From Falciphora oryzae (taxonomy: Eukaryota; Ascomycota; Sordariomycetes; Magnaporthales; Magnaporthaceae), in contig JNVV01000063.1 of the NCBI GenBank assembly GCA_000733355.1, positions 62,001 through 126,000 on the forward strand: a stretch of DNA of 64,000 bases, read 5' to 3'. The notes below the pieces were generated by a model. It was not told the origin of the DNA. It did not search any database and saw only the letters and a program-made list of their open reading frames with translations. Positions within the stretch are counted from its first letter, which is position 1, and each line of letters begins with the position of its first letter. A program made the translations under genes and the position numbers. This document shows, piece by piece, positions 11,463 through 20,797 of the stretch.

Positions 11463-14400
11463 ATGGATGCCCTTTCTATCGCTACCGGCGTCGTCGCCTT
11501 CGTCGACTTTGGGTCAAAACTAGTCTCGCTTTACCTGGAAATTAGCCACGCTCCCGACGGTCTCCCCTCGGCGTTGTCAGATCTCTCGGCTCAGAGCTCT
11601 GAGTTATCCAGGAACGCGGCCTCGGCCAGGGATAAGATCGCGAACCTGCGAGCCCGCTACCCCCACCAAGCAAAATCACTCGGTCGCCTCGCATCAGAAT
11701 GCTTGCTAGCTGAGAAGGGACTGCAAAAGCTCGTCGGCGACTTCAACCACGGCCGCGACGCGCCGGCGTTAGGCGCTCTCCGCGCTTGGTGGAAGCAAGA
11801 CGAGATCAAAGCCCTCGAGAAAAGGCTTAAGAAGATCAGAGAGCAGACAATGATGAGTGCCATTATGTGCATTGCGTATGTCCTTGCCTACCTTATTATC
11901 TCTTCTTTTTCCTCATATTTCGATGCTGTCGTACTCGATGTTATTTATGTTAAACACCATTTATATTATGATACTTCCTTCTTTACAATCCTGGATCTAT
12001 CCCTTCACTTGCCCAAGTGCCCTGCGAGCCTGCTTCCTTGATGCTGAGTATTCTCTCCATATTCTAGGGATGATGCCGCAGAAACCCGCGATAGTGTGGG
12101 GAAAGTCGTCAATGGACTTGGCGCTGTGCACACTACCATCGAGGACCTAAAGCCTGACTCCCGCAAGGTGCCTCTCGGCCAGCCGTTACAAACCACGTCG
12201 AACACAAGCGGGATAGCGAGCAGATTGTGGACAACGATCGTCGCCACCTCAAAGTCTGACACCCAACCGTTGGTCCAGGCCACCGCTAGCTGCCCCAGAG
12301 AGTCTGGCCAACTCGACATCAATCACGCCATTTGCAAAAGGATTGTGATGGGTCTTGAGTTTCCAGATATGATAGCGCGAGAGAATCGGATTGACGAGGC
12401 TTTCCCCACCACATTCGAGTGGCTTCTAAACGACCCCGATCCGGAGAATAACGGACCATCCTCTTCTATCAGCAATGCCAATTTCAAGGGTGACGAGTCT
12501 TTGTCTTCCTCGGCGCAGCCGTCTCCCATCCGTCGACGGCTGCCAGGCCCAGGACCACAACCCTCCACCGAACCGCACTCCTGTCAAGGGCAGAGCTTCA
12601 AGGCATGGCTCGAGTCTCCGGACAACGACACTCCTTTCTGGATCACAGGCAAGCCGGCATCCGGGAAAAGCACCATCATGAAATATGTCTGCACAAATAC
12701 ACAGGTCAAAACTTCTCTGCTCCGCTGGTCTGGCAATCTTGGGCTTCTTACATGCAGCATCTACCTCTGGAACCCGGGCTCCTCTGAGCAAAAGTCCCAA
12801 GCTGGTCTTTTGCGCACAATGCTTCATCAACTCCTTAGCCAGCGACCCGGACTTTGCCAGCTCGTCACCCCGGAGCGCTACTCATACTTCCAGCTCGCCG
12901 GAACTGATGCTCCCAATCCGGATTGGACAATTGCAGAGCTTCAAAAAACCCTCAACAACCTGGGCTCCCAAACACACGACACCCATCGCCTCGCGGTGTT
13001 TATCGACGGGCTGGATGAGTACGACGGCGATTTGGTGGAGCTTGTTGATTTTATCAAAAAGTTACATCAAAATCACAATGTCAAGCTTTGTATCTCGAGT
13101 CGTCCCTGGAACACATTCAAAGACGCGTTCAAAGCCTACCCATCTCTTCGAATGGAACAACATACCAGGCCTGACATCGATAAATATGTCCGCAAACGAA
13201 TGGCGGCCAGCGATGGGCTCCAGGAACTTCGCAAACTAAAGGTTCGCGACAAAAGTGTCGCGGATCTTGAGTCTCAACTCATCGAAAAAGCGGACGGAGT
13301 TTTTCTCTGGGTGGTTTTGGTGGTAGAGCAACTTTTAATTGCAGCTCGGGACAACCCTGACCTCAACAAGATCTGGGAGTTGTTCGAGGTGCTCCCACCA
13401 GACCTGGATGAACTCTACGGGTCGATGCGGAGACGACTGAGCCCCTCCCTGCTACAGACAGCATCTCGAATGTACCAGCTCGTTTTCCGATGGAAGGACA
13501 CCACCGATGAAGTCTTCAACGCTGGGATCTTCTGGACGGCAATCACCTGCAACAACCCTGCCGAGTCACAAGAGCTTCCCGGGACTGGTGACATGGCAGG
13601 GATAATGCCAGTGCTGGACAGACAGGTGGCGGGGTGCACCGGCGGAATGCTACAAATCAACAATTTAGGCACCGACCGAAGGGCAAACCCCGACCAAGGA
13701 GATCGACGTGACCACTACGTGGAATTTATACACCGAACAGCATTTGACTGGCTGCGAAGCATGTGGTCTACGGTCGTGAAGGATGGGCCGCTGGACTATG
13801 ATCCGTCTCTAGTCATCATATCCTGCCTCACTTCTCCACCCCCTTTGCAAGGGACACCTGCCATTAAGTGGACGGACTCTGAGCTCTGCAGCTACTCCCT
13901 CTATTTCGGCCGGACTTGCAACGACTCTTCGGAGAGCAGGCGTGTATTGATTCGCCTCATCGATCGTCTGAACCCCTCGGCGGTTGAAATTTATCTGCCC
14001 CAGGGCTTGCAACCCTGCGAAGTGAGAACGGACGCGGGCCTTCGTTCACTTCTCGCCATCCAATCCATTTGCTTCCCCTACCTCCAAGCTAAGCTTGAGA
14101 GCGGCGCCCAGATCGAAGGTGCTAAGGCCCCGAGGAAGCTGCTGCAGTTTGTTCCTGAACGTTTCTGGGGCAAACCCACACGAGACTGGTGGTCATTCAC
14201 TGCCGAGTCCGTCACCAATGTCCCCACGGGCTCAGACGCAAGAGCGCTGAATATGAGGCTGAGGACTGCCGAGATTCTACTGCAGGCACGACTCATCTAT
14301 ACGCCGCCATTGATCCAAAAGACCGATGATATGATTCAACGAAATAGGTGGCCGCTAGAGTACTGGATAGCTCTTCTTCCAGGGCTTAAAGGGAGAGGTT

Positions 14401-14528
14401 TCACCATGCTGTCTAGTACGGTAGAGCTGACGGGAGAAGGAAAGCTGAGGACTAGGCGTGTGCAGCAATTTCACATAGCCGTAGCCGCGCGTGACTACCG
14501 TCAGGGGAAACAGGGCGCGCTCGCATAG
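11463..14528 (+). CDS. NACHT-domain NLR-type STAND protein
   Basis: Two exons, 11463-11875 and 12068-14528, give about 957 residues. The 192-nt intron splits an alanine codon and restores CIADDAAETRDSVG. The N-terminal 140 residues (MDALSIATGVVAFVDFGSKL) are the helical region common in front of fungal NACHT domains. An EFPDMIARENRIDEAFPTTF motif follows. The NTPase has Walker A GKPASGKST at residues 332-340, Walker B VFIDGLDEYDG from residue 448, and an SSRPW arginine-finger/sensor motif. No WD40, ankyrin or TPR repeats follow; the C-terminal third is unassigned. Such proteins act in non-self recognition and regulated cell death. The last 14 codons and the 3' flank overlap a duplicated piece of the Ca2+-ATPase gene (14487-14591). 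A 64-nt intron (14421-14484, GT...TAG) would switch the frame into the ATPase tail, so the true C-terminus is uncertain. Confidence 0.82.
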
Positions 14529-14591
14529 CATCTGGGGCAGCCACCGGAACCCGAAGCAGTACATGCGCGACAAGAAGGACGAGCTCAAGGC
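14487..14591 (+). repeat. duplicated fragment of the Ca2+-ATPase C-terminal coding region
   Basis: This matches the reverse complement of 26295-26423 at 102 of 105 aligned bases, with two gaps in the copy of 3 and 21 nt. Both gaps are multiples of three, so the ATPase frame is kept: RVTTVRGNRARSHSIWGSHR, then NPKQYMRDKKDELK and a stop after ADT. The NLR gene reads the same bases in another frame and stops inside them. The larger gap lies between direct aagaagg repeats of the parent, which is a usual slippage site. Confidence 0.92.
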
Positions 14592-15139
14592 GGATACTTA
14601 GGCCAAGAAAGAAGAACTTGCACCCAGGGTGCGTCAGGGGCATTAGATCAAAGAGATCGTGGCCTAGCTTACCTAGCGAAGGAAATGCAGCCTACTGTGG
14701 CGAAAGGCATTCTCTATGGTTTTGTGATACGACTGATTAGCGTATGTCCTGGAAGCTCTCCGTCCGGGTACCGGGTGGCCTTTGACGTGAAGACATGCAT
14801 ATCTAGGTGTGGTCTCATGACCTCATGTTCCCATAATCGCTGTAGAAGCTAGTTACCTGGCCCAGAAGGACTTATGAGAAATAGGCAAAAAGGGGGCAGC
14901 CAAGATCTTGTCACGCCGTGGGGCTACGGGTTCTGAAACTTAGGTATCTATATGTGGGGTCCAGTTGCAGGCGGGTCAAGATGATACCAATAAGCCATGA
15001 TTTTGACTATACACGGCCTAGAGCTCTCCCTTGAGCTCTTATACGCTAGGGATCTGAACAGTCATACTTCCCAAAATCTGATCCGTATCCTCACCTGTGA
15101 CTTGTAGCCCTTGAACTCTGTAAAATCGCCCCTAAGGCC
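14592..15139. other. spacer between NLR and MFS genes
   Basis: No gene seen. The first bases hold the end of the ATPase-like frame (stop within 14598-14600). The remainder is AT-richer with many CTAG-type stops in all frames. It serves as 3' flank for two convergent genes. Confidence 0.5.
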
Positions 15140-16795
15140 TCACACGCGGTATCGAAACCCGGCTGTATTCCAGTCGGTCACGTCTTCGTAGTCCTTAGCT
15201 CTCAGCTCCGCCTCGCTCACCATCTGGGCTACGGTCTTGCCGCTCCCCTCATGCACCCCATCTGCCTCTTCTCTACTACCACAAGCAACACCAGTATTCT
15301 TGGGCGTTTCAGCCGCGCCACCCACCGCCCCAGCCGCGCCGGCGCTGCCCACGAACCCCTCCTCACGCGCCCGCCTGCGGTTTGCGAGCTGCAGGTACAC
15401 ACGCAGCCCGACGGCGAGGCCTGCCACTATCGAATAGCAAGCCATAATGGCGGCAAACGCGGTGCCGTAGCCGGAGCGCTCCTCACCGGCGCGGAAGAAC
15501 TGGGGCCCCGCGATATTGCCCGCGCAATAAGCGACGAAAAGGAGCGCCGAGACGGTCATCTTCTTGGTCACGCCGCGGTAGTTGGCCTGGACCAGCGACA
15601 TGGCCAGCGGCATGGCGGCCGAGCCCGAGGCGAGGAGGAAGTAGCCGAACATCTGGACGCCATTTGGAAACGAGGAAGAGGCCCCCCGACGCACAACCGC
15701 GGCGTAGATGATGGAGGCCCCCGCGATGCAAGGCAGCACGACGACAACGATGAGCAGGCAGTTGGCGGTGCGGTAGCGGCCCGCCAGCCAGCCCGTCCCC
15801 GCGATCCAGGCGGCGGCGAGGAGCGAGTAGGGGATGTTGATGAGCGTGGTCTGCAGGGCGGTGAAGCCAAAGGAGCGGATGACGAGGTTCGCAAAGTTCT
15901 GGGTGCCGCCGTTGGGGATCTGGGAGGCGATGCCCATGCAGAAGAAGAACCACGTCTTGGGGTCGACCAGGCACTCGCGGACCTGCGCCCAGCGCCACAC
16001 GGTCTTGTCGGTGCGCCCCGTGCCGGCCACGATGATGCGGTCGGTCGCGAACTGGCGCTCGGCTGGGGTGGTGAGGAAGCGGGCGGTGGAGATGGAGTCG
16101 GGCAGGAAGCGCCAGATGGCGAAAGCCCAGAGGAAGGTTGCTAAGCCCAGAGCGATGTACATGGTCCGCCAGGGGCCGACGGTATCGTCTCGGTGGATAT
16201 GGCCGATGCCGAAAGCTAACAGGGAGGCGACGAGGCCGCCAAGCGAATTTCCCGAAAACCAGATGCCAGTCCTGGTCGGGATCTCGTCGCGGGTATACCA
16301 TGTGGATGTGATGAACATGAAGGCGGGCGTGATGGTTGCCTCTGCGACGCCCAGGAGGAAGCGCACCGTCAGCAGACCGCCGTAGCTGTGGCAGGCCGCG
16401 GTCAGGGCGACAACGGCGCCCCAGAAGAAGGTGTTAGCCGTAAGATATCGGGCCACGGGCAGGCGAGCGATAAAGAGGGTGGTCGGATACTCCCAGGCGA
16501 AGTAGCCAAAATAGAAAATGCCCGAGACCCAGCTATAGTCCTGGCCCTGCAGGCCGTTGTCCTCGCGGAGGCCGAAGACGGCGGCGCTTGACAGGATGGT
16601 CTTGTCCATGAAGTTGAACATGTAAGTGACGAAGAGGACGGGGATGATATTCCGGTCGATCTTGCGCAGGACGAGGCGGGCCATGTCGTCGTCGGCAATG
16701 GCGGTGTCGCTCCCGCTGCTGCTGGTGGCGGCAGCTGGCGCTTGCTCCTCCGCCGCCGCGCGTGTCTCCGCGGTGCGTGACGATTCTGCGGCCAT
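15140..16795 (-). CDS. MFS transporter of the Dal5/allantoate permease (ACS) family
   Basis: A single exon encodes 551 residues. The start follows family convention: a 40-residue cytosolic leader, then RKIDRNIIPVLFVTYMFNFM, which is the typical Dal5-family entry into TM1 with the DK motif right after it. About twelve hydrophobic segments follow, with the RFLLGVAEATITPAF block of TM4 and the GIWFSGNSLGG region. The C-terminus ends in DVTDWNTAGFRYRV, matching the characteristic D-T-D...FRY tail of this family. Members import anionic organic compounds such as allantoate, vitamins or small peptides by proton symport across the plasma membrane. The substrate cannot be read from the sequence. No pathway genes sit next to it. 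Confidence 0.85.
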   Translation of the reverse strand: MAAESSRTAETRAAAEEQAPAAATSSSGSDTAIADDDMARLVLRKIDRNIIPVLFVTYMFNFMDKTILSSAAVFGLREDNGLQGQDYSWVSGIFYFGYFAWEYPTTLFIARLPVARYLTANTFFWGAVVALTAACHSYGGLLTVRFLLGVAEATITPAFMFITSTWYTRDEIPTRTGIWFSGNSLGGLVASLLAFGIGHIHRDDTVGPWRTMYIALGLATFLWAFAIWRFLPDSISTARFLTTPAERQFATDRIIVAGTGRTDKTVWRWAQVRECLVDPKTWFFFCMGIASQIPNGGTQNFANLVIRSFGFTALQTTLINIPYSLLAAAWIAGTGWLAGRYRTANCLLIVVVVLPCIAGASIIYAAVVRRGASSSFPNGVQMFGYFLLASGSAAMPLAMSLVQANYRGVTKKMTVSALLFVAYCAGNIAGPQFFRAGEERSGYGTAFAAIMACYSIVAGLAVGLRVYLQLANRRRAREEGFVGSAGAAGAVGGAAETPKNTGVACGSREEADGVHEGSGKTVAQMVSEAELRAKDYEDVTDWNTAGFRYRV

Positions 16796-18374
16796 TTCTT
16801 TTCTATTTAATAAATGAGACTGTGTTAGATGCTATTGTTGTGTCCCGTCTTGAAGCCATCACCCGGCGGGGGCAATCGAGCGAGCCCCTAGAACAGTGCG
16901 GATGCCGATCAAATATGGTTTTCTTATCTTCTCTCTGCGCCTTGTCCGACGCCCGAACCCCGCCTTTGGTTTGTACTTATCTACTGCGTCTGGCATCCAA
17001 CGCCCACCGCCATTCCAGAATTGAAGATCGCACACAAGTTGAGGCTTGAGGTGGGCTTGTGTGATTTTTCCCCGAACCAGATTTTAGCGACGGCATGTCG
17101 TGCTTGGTGGCAACGCTCTTTGTTGCCAAGCACGAGGCTGTCCAAGGAGTCGCGCTATTCGTTCACAGCTGACCATCCAAAAGAATTACCAGCAGATCCG
17201 TATATATCAGCCCTCCGCGACCGGGTCTCGTGTCTATTATTGCGTCTACTATCGGCGCTGCGAGGGTCATTACCGGAAGCAGACAAGTGTCGAGGGAGGA
17301 GAGGCAGAGGCGCAATAGCCTTGGCCGGTGACGGACAGGTCACCTGTCCCACCGTGGAGCTTGTGTAGAGCATGTACCCGTCTGCACGACGCTGCAGAAC
17401 ATAGAGGGGCTCATCGCCGCCGGCGAGGGAGGCAGATCCCTCACGCGTGACTTCGGGACGCCACGCCGGGACCCTGTCGTGTGCTGGGATATGACCGGGG
17501 CCGTCCGAGAGAGCAGGGAGGCTTCTGAGTTTCGGCCGGCGTGGTAGGCGAGCGGGCACCGGTGTTAGCGACGACACGTCCAGTACTGGACCTGGCCATG
17601 GGGCCTCGGATGATAGATTAGGGGCTACACAGTCGAATCGAGTGGGTGAGGCGCGAGGCTGGCGGAGGCGTTTGATCGAGATGGAAAGTTACAGATGGCC
17701 GCTCTAGCTTGAGTTGCGACGGGCTCAAGGCTCAGTCTAGCCTAGCGATCGTAAACAAGACGAGGGTAGCCTCAGCCGCCACGAAAGCCAGCAGATGTGA
17801 CGTTGTTTACATCTATGATATCTCGCAAGCCATGCCATGACCGCTGGCTGTGCTTCAAAGCTGTTTGTGCGCTTGCTTGCTCGGGCTGATGACGCTATAC
17901 GTTTGCTCAAGCGGACGACGCTGTATATGCCTAGACCCCCTCTGCCGATATAAGGGAATTATTAGCCAAGTGTCTCCCCAGCTGATCCCAAAGATGTCAG
18001 TATATACAAGGTCGAATATACTGCCCTGTGTAGTATCTTTGGCACCGAGCTAGAGCCGTAGGAGACCTCTTCAAGCCTGGCTGTTGACTCCTCAGAGCAG
18101 TCGCAGCACTCCACGGTGCCAGCCTGCAATCCTAGATATACTTAGGTGTCAGTATCAAGAATCCATCTTCACAAAATGTATCTGATAGGAGGTGGTGCCA
18201 AGCCTTCTCTCCGGTTTCAATCTCTAGGGGAGGTTGGCGGTTGAGGAGGGGGACTGAGGGGCGTGGAAGGTCGGTGCTTGGGAACTTCCCCAGGAAACTG
18301 CCATATATCTTCCCTGGAAAATTTCTGTCTGTTTTTCTCCTTCCCAACGCGCCCAGGGACAGTCACTCACAATC
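16796..18374. other. 1.6-kb spacer, promoter side of the MFS gene
   Basis: No credible coding region or RNA gene. Frames up to 140 codons exist around 17155-17577 but are arginine/proline-rich shadows without domain signals. The left end is the MFS promoter. The right end leads into the 43-bp dispersed element and the 20-bp minisatellite. Confidence 0.45.
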
Positions 18375-18417
18375 CACTCACCTCTCGCCGTTCACAGCTC
18401 CCAGAACGAGACAGCCT
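18375..18417 (+). repeat. 43-bp dispersed element, copy 2
   Basis: Partner of 3107-3149, differing by five transitions only. This copy sits directly at the left edge of the 20-bp minisatellite, whereas copy 1 has no minisatellite next to it. Confidence 0.6.
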
Positions 18418-18422
18418 ATCTA

Positions 18423-19100
18423 GCATCAACGTCGCCTATCTAGCATTAGCGCCGTCCTTCAAGCAGCAAGGCCGTTCTTCAAGCATCAACGTCGTCCTCA
18501 AGCAGCAAGGCTTTCCTTTAATCATTCAAGCCGCCCTGCTAGTATCCAAACTCTTTGTTCGGCAGAAAGACCATCCAGTCGACATTGAAGTCGTCCCTCC
18601 AAGCAGCAAGGCCGTCCTTCAAACATTGAAGCTGTCCTGCTAGTATCAAAACTCTTCGTTCGGCATTAAGACCATATGTTTGGCATCAAAGCCTCGCTGC
18701 CAGAATCAAGGCCATCCTGCCAGCGCCAAAGCCGACCTGCCGGGATCAAAGCCTATCTGTCAACGTTCAGGCCGTCCTTCCATCATCAAGACCATCTGTT
18801 AGGCATTATCGCCATCCTTCCGGCTTCAAGACCGTCCGTTCGACATCAAGACCATCCTGCCAGCGTCAAAGCCATCCTGCCGGCATCAAGTCCTCCCTGA
18901 CAGCATCAAAGCCGTCCTTCCAACACCACGTCCGTTCTACCAGCGTCAAAGCCGACCTGCTGGCATCAAGACCCTCCATCAGGCATTGCGGCTGTTCTTC
19001 CAACGTCACGCCCGTTCTGCCAGCGTCAGAGCCGATCTGCCAGCATCCAAGCCGTCGCGCCAGCGTCAAAGCCGATCGCCTGCCTGCCCGCCAGCATCAA
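18423..19100 (+). repeat. degenerate minisatellite, 20-bp unit
   Basis: About 33 imperfect head-to-tail copies of a unit close to CAAAGCCRTCCTGCCAGCAT. Most units keep exactly 20 bp, shown by the regular recurrence of CAT/CAAA boundaries; a few have one-base indels. Because 20 is not a multiple of three and stops occur in all frames across the tract, it is probably not coding. Left units are more diverged (AAGCAGCAAGGCC type) than right ones (CCAGCGTCAAAGCC type). The tract ends about 20 bp before the ATG of the next ORF, so it would form that gene's promoter or leader. Confidence 0.85.
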
Positions 19101-19119
19101 AAACCGGCCCACCAGCACC

Positions 19120-19791
19120 ATGGAAAGACGCCGATGCCCTCTCAACACGGCCGTCCCGCCCCCCAAGTTCAAGCTGCCCGAAAGGGCCGATCCTCCCTCC
19201 GGCGCCGCCGCCCCCAGCCCCCGCCCAACGCCCCTCATGGAGGCCATAAAGGCCCAGGGCATCAGCCTGGCCCCCGCGCCCCCCATCCTCGAGCTGCCGG
19301 CCGAGGGCGACACGCCCAAGGCCCTGCACGTCAAGCTCGCCGCCCTTGCCGCCGTCGTGCGCGACCCCAACGGTCGCGGCGTCGCGGCGGCGACCAGCTA
19401 CGCCGCCGTCTCCGCCGACAAGGCCAAGGCCTTTGCTCCCCCGTCGCCCGCCGGCGCCCCCTCCCTCGCCGACCTGCAGGCGGACCTGCAGACCATGGAC
19501 GCGGTCCTGGGCCGCACGTGCGCCGTGGCGACGGCCTGGCCAGGCCAGAAGCGCCGCCTGGTCACGGCCTGGGCCCGGTTCATCGACCGGGAGCACGAGA
19601 CCTTGGCCGACCACCGGGACGCCCTGCGCGCCGCCGTGCGCGCCAAGGAGGAGGAGGAGAAGAAGGCCGAGGCCGGAAACAAGGCCAACGGCAAGAGCAA
19701 GGGCAAGGGAAAGGGCAAGGGCAGGCCCATCAGCAGCGCCCTCCTCGAGGCCCTGGCCAAGCACCGCGAGCGCAACGCTCACCTCGAGTGA
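19120..19791 (+). CDS. unknown protein, Ala/Pro-rich with a lysine-glycine tail segment
   Basis: A single open frame of 223 residues with strong coding-like GC3 bias. The first 60 residues are proline-rich. The middle (about residues 65-180) has helix-forming heptad-like stretches (SLADLQADLQTMDAVLG). A KGKGKGKG basic run follows near residue 200, then a short helical end (ALLEALAKHRERNAHLE). I do not recognise a family. Two other long frames overlap it, which is usual for such GC-rich sequence, but this one has the natural ATG and the least biased composition. The gene lies immediately after the 20-bp minisatellite and may be young or lineage-specific. The basic tail might bind nucleic acid; that is a guess from composition. 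Confidence 0.45.
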   Translation: MERRRCPLNTAVPPPKFKLPERADPPSGAAAPSPRPTPLMEAIKAQGISLAPAPPILELPAEGDTPKALHVKLAALAAVVRDPNGRGVAAATSYAAVSADKAKAFAPPSPAGAPSLADLQADLQTMDAVLGRTCAVATAWPGQKRRLVTAWARFIDREHETLADHRDALRAAVRAKEEEEKKAEAGNKANGKSKGKGKGKGRPISSALLEALAKHRERNAHLE

Positions 19792-20797
19792 GGGAAATCG
19801 GGAGGGGGGATTTTGTTATTTGTTGGCTTTTTTAGGTAGATGTAGGGACTAGGAAAGGAATTAAAGAAACATTAAGGAGGCATAGAGAACCCCGGCTGGT
19901 AGATCCCGACCTGCCAGCCGATGCCCAGCTTGCCCCATGTCGCTCACACTTTTCCCTTTCCCGCAGAGATGAGACGAGTTTGCACAGCATTTTGCCGTGT
20001 TTCCATCCCGGGTCCAAGTTAAAACAGCGACCAGACCCCAGCCCTGCCCATGTGTCCAACCTTAAAAAAACGAAACAAAAAAAAAAAAAAGGCAAAGAAA
20101 AAAAAGAAGAAAAAGTCCGCAGCCTACATGCCTGCAAATCTGTCAGGCAATTAGCAAGGGAGGGGCTCGAGAACTACCAGGCAGATCAGGGCTTGTTAGC
20201 GTATGCGCAGGGAAGTAAAATAAACCGGTGGACAGGCTTTCCCGGCAAAGCCCTCCGTAGACTCTTGGTCAGAAGCTGGGCTGGGCGAGTCACACAACAA
20301 GACTCGGGACGAGGGGGCACCCAGTCTCCCATCTCGCTCGGATGAACACCCGACAACATTAGCCGTCCCACACCCTTCTCACCGTGACGATGGAATCCGG
20401 TTTCGCCAAGAATCAGGCACGAGGCGCCGGACTATGGCCTGCACCGATCATAAAAAGATTTTCATTCCACTAGTGGTAAGTATAGTCTTGTTGTTCATTC
20501 TTTGCTAAGTATTAAGCGCTCTATTAATTGTTATGTCTTTAGTGGTGCCGGCCGTTGACCCAGCCAACCTGACGCCAGACGAGATTTATAGTCCGTAAGC
20601 AGGTAGTCGCGCTTGCTCGCCGTTGGTTGCGTTGCCCATGTTCGTCCGTCGTAGGTATGCGTCGCAGTATATCCTCCCATGTAGTAGTAGTCCAAATAAA
20701 AGCAACTTGCACGTTGAACCGAACCAGATTCGAGGTTGAGGTCCGCCTGTGATCGGCGTATTAAGCGTGCGAGAGCACTCTTCGAGGCTCGTCCTCC
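19792..20797. other. spacer with A-rich tract
   Basis: No gene seen. A long A-rich run interrupted by G and C (about 20063-20117) dominates the middle. The right side is the 3' flank of the minus-strand membrane-protein gene. Confidence 0.5.

Noticed and set aside
18676..18900. Repeat protein encoded by the 20-bp minisatellite
   Set aside because: The unit length is not a multiple of three and stops occur in every frame across the tract, so the repeat cannot encode a periodic protein.
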